In this document: one piece after another, positions 42,606 to 47,672 of the stretch
Layout of the letters: each line of letters starts with the position of its first letter
Numbering within the stretch: position 1 is the stretch's first letter
Assembly (NCBI GenBank): GCA_023257955.1
Contig: JALRAY010000001.1
Coordinates: 1 to 47,672 of the forward strand
DNA from: Amoebophilaceae bacterium
GTDB taxonomy: Bacteria > Bacteroidota > Bacteroidia > Cytophagales > Amoebophilaceae
Length of the DNA stretch: 47,672 nucleotides
Direction: 5' to 3'
Position numbers and translations under genes: made by a program
Notes under the pieces: model-generated
Seen by the model: the letters and a program-made list of their open reading frames with translations, nothing else
Database searches by the model: none
What the model was told of the DNA's origin: nothing

Positions 42606-45314
42606 CTACCGTATCGTACCCCCTATCGACCAATGTATTTCTAATTTTTCCAGCATTTGACTATCCAAACCATAGCCAAAGTCGATACCTATGAGACCGA
42701 TAGGAAGGTACATCCGCAAGCCTAGTCCTGTTGATTTTTTAAGATCCCATAGTTTCCAATCTTTGTAGTGCGCCCATGTGTTACCCGCTTCAAAAAAGCA
42801 TAAAGCGTACACAAAGAACATGCTGGACTTGATGATGGGATGGCGGAATTCTGCGCCTATTTTATCAAAAATCACCCCGCCTTCGTAATCAGGATTATGC
42901 TTATCTTTTGGCGAGATAGAGCCATCTGGATACCCGCGTAATGAAATAGGTTCACGGCCTAAGATGGAAAAGTCCATCATGCTCTTACCACCTAGCACAA
43001 ATCTTTCAAAAGGACCGATGCCTCTGCGAGGGGAGTAGTTAGTTAAGAAGCCGGCATGGGCAAAGACATTGAAAACCCAATCCCCAACTACATTGTAATA
43101 GTAATTAAAGTCGAGTATCGGTTGGATATATTCCTTGTGTTTCAGCTGCTGTTCTAGTGTCTCTTTGGCTGTTTTGTTCTTTTGAAACCAGCTATAGGGA
43201 ACCGAAAACTTAGATTGCAAGGAGATGATACTACCCTCTGTTGGGTACATGGGTTGATTCACGGTATTTCTCTCTAAGACCAACTCCAGGCAGAAATCAT
43301 GCATGATACCCGTATGTGGCTTGTTATTGTCTAGGATATCATGGTTTTTGTAGTTATAAATTTGGTACTTCCCTCCTATTCTGATGGAACAATAATCATC
43401 AGGCCAGGTAAGACGCTTGCCTAAGCCTGAGCGTACGCTAAAGGAGCCAATGTAGCTTTTATCATCCTTACTACTTTTCTTTTTGTTATTAGCTACTTGA
43501 TCTGGTTGCTGATGAAAGACTTTAGCGACGTCAAAATCGAATGCCGTTGGTCTTTGGCCAAATAACCAAGGCTCTATAAACTTAAGACTGATTTCTTGCC
43601 GACGAAGGCCTGTAAAAGCAGCTTTTAAATTGATAGATTGCACATCTCCCAGGGGCATCTTCCATCGCAAGGCATTCCTCAATGAAAAGTTATTGGTGCC
43701 TACTTCTGCAAATACGGTTATAGGCGCATTGCCTCCTAATTGTGCTCCGAGCTTGGCATCAAAGCGCAAGGCTTCTTTTACCTTCCAAAGGATATCTACG
43801 GTATCATTATCCATATTGGGTAATGGTATAATATCCATTTTGCTAGGGTCGAAAATATTGAGCATGGCTAACTCCCGCTGCGAACGGATGATTTTTTTTC
43901 TACTAAACTTATCCCCTGGTAAGGTGAGGAGTTCCCTGCGAATGACTGCTTCGTTGGTATACCGGTTGCCTAAAATTTTGATGTCATTGATGGTCGCTTG
44001 TTCCCCTTCATGGATGACAAACGCGAGGTCTACGTTGTTGCCGTCTATCGCTACTTCTGTAGGTTCAATATTAAAAAACAAGTAGCCATGATCCATATAC
44101 AAGGAGCTGATTTCGTTCCCTTCAGGGCTAAAGTATAACCGTTCTTTCAACAAGCTAGCACTGTAGAGGCTACCAGGCTTGATGCCTAAGGCTTTATCTA
44201 ATTCTTTGGCAGTATATATCTGATTACCTATCCATGATATCTTTCTGATGTAGTATTTCTCCCCTTCCTTGATCCGGAAGGCTATATTCAACAAGCCTGT
44301 TTTAGGACTATATACCTTTTCTTGTACAATAGCGGCATCTCTATAGCCTTGATTTTGGTAAGTTGTGACGATGGCTTCTTTATCCGCTTTGTATTGCCCC
44401 TTTGTGAATTTGGAGGACGTAAAAATGACGTGTTTCTTAAGATACAACATCGCGTCATCCATGTTCATCCAGTCTTGGTTCCGTAAGATGCCGTTTTTAC
44501 GAATAGGGTGGAGGGTGCATATTTTATATAAGATATCCCTTACTAACGTAAACCGCGGTTTTTCTTGCAATTGTAATGGCGCTTTCAGTACGTCACTATC
44601 TATATGGTCATTTCCGGTGATGATGATCTTGTTAATAATCACTTTCTCCCCTTTATTAATGTTTATATGCAATTCCCGGTAACCAGAATCTTCAGGGTCC
44701 GGTACTTCCGTGATGGTGACGCTAACGTCTCTATAGCCTTTATCTAAGAAGTATTTTTTTATATCCTTTTTGACCTTCTTAATCAGCTGTGGCGTGATGA
44801 TTTTCCCTTCCACTAAGTTGATCTCTTCTTGTATATTCTTCTTTTCTCGTTTGGTAAGACCTTCAATGGTATAGCGGGATAGGAGGGGGCTTTCTTCAAT
44901 ATGAATAGCCAAGGTGATGTAATAATCCTTTACACTGGTGACGTAAATGGATGCATCCTTGATGAGCTTTTGCTTCCACAGGCGCTCTATAGCCTCTCTG
45001 ATAGCAGGACTAGGAATTTGAATAAGCCCTCCTACTTGCAAGCCACTCATGGCGATGAGAAGCTCCGCATCTATAGATTGCGCGCCTTCTACTTGTATCT
45101 CTTGTATTAGGTACGTCTTAGGTTGTACATAATCTATGTTTATGATAGGAGTTTCTTCCTTAAGCGTAGCATTAGTAGGCGCTGTTGACTTGTTTTTAGG
45201 GGAATTGGCAGAGCCTTTTGTGCTTGAGCTCTTGGGATCTGCCAGTGCTGGAGCGGTAAAGAAGAGCACACACAGGAACGTGCTGGTGCATGTTTGTAAA
45301 AATCGATTTTTCAT
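42606..45314 (-). CDS. bamA: Outer membrane protein assembly factor BamA (Omp85)
   Basis: BamA inserts beta-barrel proteins into the outer membrane. The 902-aa precursor has a signal peptide (CVLFFTAPALA) and a short Ser/Lys/Pro-rich linker. POTRA repeats follow from about residue 65 to 500, seen as repeated IxIxEGxxYxIxxIxxxGN patterns such as GEKYYIRKISWIGN and GEQATINDIKILGN. The barrel comes next, with FxLGGxxxxRGYPDG-like FVLGGKSMMDF and SLRGYPDG, and FGYGLD near the end. It ends IGGTIR, lacking the usual terminal aromatic residue. It is the last gene of queA-uppS-bamA. Confidence 0.93.
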   Translation of the reverse strand: MKNRFLQTCTSTFLCVLFFTAPALADPKSSSTKGSANSPKNKSTAPTNATLKEETPIINIDYVQPKTYLIQEIQVEGAQSIDAELLIAMSGLQVGGLIQIPSPAIREAIERLWKQKLIKDASIYVTSVKDYYITLAIHIEESPLLSRYTIEGLTKREKKNIQEEINLVEGKIITPQLIKKVKKDIKKYFLDKGYRDVSVTITEVPDPEDSGYRELHININKGEKVIINKIIITGNDHIDSDVLKAPLQLQEKPRFTLVRDILYKICTLHPIRKNGILRNQDWMNMDDAMLYLKKHVIFTSSKFTKGQYKADKEAIVTTYQNQGYRDAAIVQEKVYSPKTGLLNIAFRIKEGEKYYIRKISWIGNQIYTAKELDKALGIKPGSLYSASLLKERLYFSPEGNEISSLYMDHGYLFFNIEPTEVAIDGNNVDLAFVIHEGEQATINDIKILGNRYTNEAVIRRELLTLPGDKFSRKKIIRSQRELAMLNIFDPSKMDIIPLPNMDNDTVDILWKVKEALRFDAKLGAQLGGNAPITVFAEVGTNNFSLRNALRWKMPLGDVQSINLKAAFTGLRRQEISLKFIEPWLFGQRPTAFDFDVAKVFHQQPDQVANNKKKSSKDDKSYIGSFSVRSGLGKRLTWPDDYCSIRIGGKYQIYNYKNHDILDNNKPHTGIMHDFCLELVLERNTVNQPMYPTEGSIISLQSKFSVPYSWFQKNKTAKETLEQQLKHKEYIQPILDFNYYYNVVGDWVFNVFAHAGFLTNYSPRRGIGPFERFVLGGKSMMDFSILGREPISLRGYPDGSISPKDKHNPDYEGGVIFDKIGAEFRHPIIKSSMFFVYALCFFEAGNTWAHYKDWKLWDLKKSTGLGLRMYLPIGLIGIDFGYGLDSQMLEKLEIHWSIGGTIR

Positions 45315-45329
45315 GATAGGTGGTTACAA

Positions 45330-46172
45330 TTAAGCTACTTTGCCAAATCTTCTATTCCTTTTCTGGTAATTGATGATGGCTTGATATAAATCTGCTTCTT
45401 GAAAGTCGGGCCAATACTTCTTTAGGATTACTAACTCCGCATAGGCTACTTGCCAGATCAAGAAGTTACTGATGCGCATGTCACCGCCTGTGCGAATGAC
45501 GAGGTCCGGATCAGGTATGTTAGAAGTAGATAGGTATTGCTCAAAAACCGCTTCATTGATATCGTTGACTTGTATATGTTGCTTTTGCAGATCATTAACC
45601 AAGGAGTGGACAGCTTGTACGATATCCCATCTGCCGCTATAACCGATACAAAACGTCAAAGTCAACGTGTTATTACCACTGGTTGCCTGTATGGCATGCG
45701 TAATCACTTCCTGGCAGGTTGCCGGCACATCGTCAAGATCTCCTATAACTTGCAGTTTGATGCCATTTTTGATGAGGAAGGATAGTTTTTCATTGATTGT
45801 ATCAGTCATCAGAGTCATTAAGCCTGTGACCTCTTCTTCCGGTCTTTGCCAATTTTCTGTAGAAAAGGCATATAGCGTTAAGTAAGGGATATTCAGTTCT
45901 ACACAACCTTTTATAGCATTTTCTACACTTTGGATGCCATTGAAATGTCCAAATAAGCGAGGTTTGCCTTGTTGCTTCGCCCACCGTCCATTGCCATCCA
46001 TAATAATGGCTACATGTTTAGGTATATTTTGATTTTGTAGGATATAGGATTTCTTGGTAGTTAAGCTTCTTCCCCAGAGGGGCTGCTGATCGCATTGTTG
46101 GTATACGTATAGCCCTAGGCACGTGACAAGGAGGATAAAGAGTGGTATGTGGAGTTTGAATAATATGCTCAT
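45330..46172 (-). CDS. uppS: Undecaprenyl diphosphate synthase
   Basis: UppS makes the C55 carrier lipid by cis-condensation of isopentenyl diphosphate onto farnesyl diphosphate. The catalytic start HVAIIMDGNGRWAKQQG, then FGHFNGI, YAFSTENWQRP, and RTGGDMRISNFLIWQ.AYAE are all present. An N-terminal extension of about 50 residues contains a membrane helix (PLFILLVTCLGLYVYQ), which typical UppS lacks. No Met lies between it and the catalytic start. It is 15 bases upstream of bamA and 20 bases downstream of queA. Confidence 0.95.
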   Translation of the reverse strand: MSILFKLHIPLFILLVTCLGLYVYQQCDQQPLWGRSLTTKKSYILQNQNIPKHVAIIMDGNGRWAKQQGKPRLFGHFNGIQSVENAIKGCVELNIPYLTLYAFSTENWQRPEEEVTGLMTLMTDTINEKLSFLIKNGIKLQVIGDLDDVPATCQEVITHAIQATSGNNTLTLTFCIGYSGRWDIVQAVHSLVNDLQKQHIQVNDINEAVFEQYLSTSNIPDPDLVIRTGGDMRISNFLIWQVAYAELVILKKYWPDFQEADLYQAIINYQKRNRRFGKVA

Positions 46173-46192
46173 GTGTTCTATAAGGAGGGGGG

Positions 46193-47242
46193 TTAAATAA
46201 TCAGCATAGCATCACCATAGATAAAGAATTTATATTTTTCCTTTATCGCTACTTGGTACATTTCTTTCGTCATCTCATAGCCTAAAAAGGCTGATACAGC
46301 TACCAATGGTAATGATTCTGGTAAATGGAAGTTGGTGACTAACGCATTGCAAATTTTAAAATTATGTGGCGGAAGGATGAGCTTACTCGTCCAATCATTG
46401 AAGGTCTTTAGATTACCAGCGACGGAAACGGAATTTTCTAACGCGGTAGCTGTAGCGGAGCCTATGGCACAAATTCTTTTTTTTGCGCCTAAGGCCTTGT
46501 TGACGGCTAGCACTGTTTCTTCTGAAATATTCAGAAGCTCTGCACCTAGTTTATATTTTGCGAGATCCTCTACCTCTATATTTTTGACAGCATTCAGACT
46601 GATATGTAAGGTAACAGCTGCAGCATGTACGCCTTTGAGCTCTAATCTTTTAAGCAAGTGTGGGGTGACATGCAAGCCGGATGCGGGAGGAACGACGGCA
46701 CCTATGTGCTTTGCAAAAATAGTCTGTAACCTTTCTTGGTCTATCGGTTCATAGGGGCGCTTAATCTGTTCCGGAAGTGGCATACGACCGAACCGTTCTA
46801 CAATGTCATATAGCTCTTGTGTGGTACCATTAAATAAAAATTTCAGCGTTCTGCCTCTAGAGGTAGTATTGTCCAAAACCTCAGCTACCAACTCATCATT
46901 CTCCCCAAAAGAAAGCTTGTTGCCTACACGGATTTTTCTTGCAGGCTCCACTAACGTATCCCATAGATGTTCCGTGCTTTCCAGCTCCCGTAGCAGAAAG
47001 ACTTCTATTTCCGCCACGGTTTGATCTTTGCTGCCATATAGCTTTGCCGGTAATACTTTGGTATCATTCAAAACCACCATATCATCTTCCTGCAAGTAAT
47101 CCACCAAGTCGTTAAAGGTTTTATGCTCTATTTTTCCCGTTTCCTTATGTACAACCATCAAGCGCGCATCCCCTCTGTGTTCGGAAGGGTGGGTGGCAAT
47201 AAGTTTAGAAGGCAAGGTAAAGTTGAATTTAGAGAGTTTCAT
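46193..47242 (-). CDS. queA: S-adenosylmethionine:tRNA ribosyltransferase-isomerase QueA
   Basis: QueA adds the epoxycyclopentane-forming ribosyl unit to preQ1 at position 34 of GUN-decoding tRNAs. The ATG at 47240-47242 gives 349 aa starting MKLSKFNFTLPSKLIATHPSEHRGDARLMV, split here as MKLSKFNFTLPSKLIA then HPSEHRGDARLMV. The frame stays open to 47455, but those 71 residues do not fit the family. DDMVVLNDTKVLPAKL, GRMPLPEQIKRP, PPASGLHVTPHLL, and TNFHLPESLPLVAVSAF are visible. It heads queA-uppS-bamA. Confidence 0.95.
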   Translation of the reverse strand: MKLSKFNFTLPSKLIATHPSEHRGDARLMVVHKETGKIEHKTFNDLVDYLQEDDMVVLNDTKVLPAKLYGSKDQTVAEIEVFLLRELESTEHLWDTLVEPARKIRVGNKLSFGENDELVAEVLDNTTSRGRTLKFLFNGTTQELYDIVERFGRMPLPEQIKRPYEPIDQERLQTIFAKHIGAVVPPASGLHVTPHLLKRLELKGVHAAAVTLHISLNAVKNIEVEDLAKYKLGAELLNISEETVLAVNKALGAKKRICAIGSATATALENSVSVAGNLKTFNDWTSKLILPPHNFKICNALVTNFHLPESLPLVAVSAFLGYEMTKEMYQVAIKEKYKFFIYGDAMLII

Positions 47243-47672
47243 GGTGATGTAATGTATATAGGGTAGTACGCAAGGTGCCTTTAGGGGAAGAGTTATGAGC
47301 GCATACGTTGTTACACAAGGTAGTGGATCCAGCTTTGTAAAACTTACTTCATGCAATCGCTTCACACGTATGCTTAATATGCAGGACCCAAAAAAGTTGG
47401 TAGCAAATTTAATGTATCTAAGGAATATATCTGCATAAAATAGAAGATTGCTCATTGGGAGCTCCAGATCCTACATTGTGCCTATGTGCTGCCGCATCAT
47501 GTATGACCTCCGCTGTATGTATACACAGGGCTGTAACGTTATTTGTGGAAAATGAGTACAACCATCACCTAGCAGCTGCTAGCAACTGCTAGTTTTTATA
47601 CTGATCGTGAAAGAAAAAGCGAAATTCTTTGGGTAACTCCCCTCCCACGTGATAATTTCAAGTCAGGCTATT
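47243..47672. other. Right-end region, mostly without a recognised gene
   Basis: These 430 bases contain the queA upstream region and, at the end, a short plus-strand frame with possible transposase similarity. Nothing else was recognised. Confidence 0.4.
47573..47672 (+). pseudogene. Possible IS4/IS1634-like transposase fragment, cut by the window end
   Basis: After an in-frame TAG at 47570-47572 the plus strand reads SFYTDRERKSEILWVTPLP, then RDNFKSGY to the window end. The spacing of FYT and LWVTPLP recalls the YTxxN...WITRVP region of IS1634-type transposases. It is short, lacks a start, and the match is from memory only. Confidence 0.22.

Noticed and set aside
42357..42694. Two plus-strand frames in the lpdA-bamA gap
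   Set aside because: They consist of translated REP-like repeats and bamA antisense sequence and resemble no protein.
43630..44085. 151-residue frame antisense to bamA
   Set aside because: It is a shadow of the bamA frame with typical shadow composition.
46193..47455. QueA with a 71-residue N-terminal extension
   Set aside because: The family start MKLSKFNFTLP lies at 47242; the extension has no family resemblance and is just an open frame.
47571..47592. Short direct repeat AGCAGCTGCTAGCAACTGCT
   Set aside because: Only two to three imperfect units; no tandem array or CRISPR-like spacing.
1..47672. CRISPR arrays, rRNA genes, prophage or restriction-modification cassettes
   Set aside because: No regularly spaced repeats, rRNA sequence, phage structural genes or methyltransferase/nuclease pairs were found by reading both strands.

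Overview
The window reads as a chromosome segment of a member of the Bacteroidota, most likely a reduced, host-associated lineage of the Amoebophilaceae type (Cardinium or Amoebophilus relatives). Family choice supports the phylum: DUF4293, FloA, a bacterial GH3 protein, DUF3276, a dicluster ferredoxin, a group I BirA, and FtsW and ZapA of Bacteroidota style. Starts generally lack clear Shine-Dalgarno sequences, as is usual in the phylum. The host-associated reading rests on transposon debris, miniature inverted-repeat elements, a REP-like palindrome known from intracellular bacteria, gene remnants, an orphan NuoK and scattered single housekeeping genes. The genus is inference; no rRNA gene is present to settle it.

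Layout. 1-1.7 kb (minus): DUF4293 membrane protein, whose C-terminus runs into a transposon end, and FloA. 1.9-4.9 kb (plus): GH3 and mnmE. 4.9-5.2 kb (minus): rpmH and tRNA-Pro. 5.6-10.7 kb (plus, visibly AT-rich): orphan nuoK, dprA, a small HTH protein, rsmA, ftsW, fabG. 10.7-12.8 kb (minus): zapA and an ArnT/PMT-like glycosyltransferase. 13.0-15.5 kb (plus): tightly packed ruvX-def-GT2-PAP2. 15.7-24.2 kb (minus): miaB, DUF368, lgt, an MBL-fold lipoprotein, tsaD, mrp and a trans-polyprenyl synthase, with a miniature element between tsaD and mrp. 24.5-34.9 kb (mostly plus): HU, pepP, birA (minus), a gutted PD-(D/E)XK pseudogene, ftsH, ferredoxin, dacB, DUF3276, terminator, alaS. 34.9-38.6 kb: ybeY (minus), glyA, a broken lipoprotein gene, two miniature elements, gapA. 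38.6-40.6 kb (minus): a deaminase-like protein and a MazG-like pyrophosphatase in tandem, a YcxB-like protein, tRNA-Val. 40.9-47.2 kb (minus): lpdA, then the compact queA-uppS-bamA run.

Many genes serve the envelope. UppS and probably DUF368 supply and recycle undecaprenyl phosphate. FtsW, ZapA and DacB point to septal peptidoglycan. Lgt and BamA serve lipoproteins and outer-membrane proteins. A GT2/GT39/PAP2 set suggests lipid-linked sugar transfer. Translation and tRNA modification (mnmE, miaB, tsaD, queA, rsmA, def, ybeY, alaS, rpmH) make up much of the rest.

The strongest novelty candidate is the deaminase-like/MazG-like pair at 38.6-39.8 kb. The clearest structural discovery is a 173-bp miniature element with 15/16-bp terminal inverted repeats and a perfect 8-bp target duplication just upstream of gapA. 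No CRISPR array, rRNA gene or intact transposase gene was seen.
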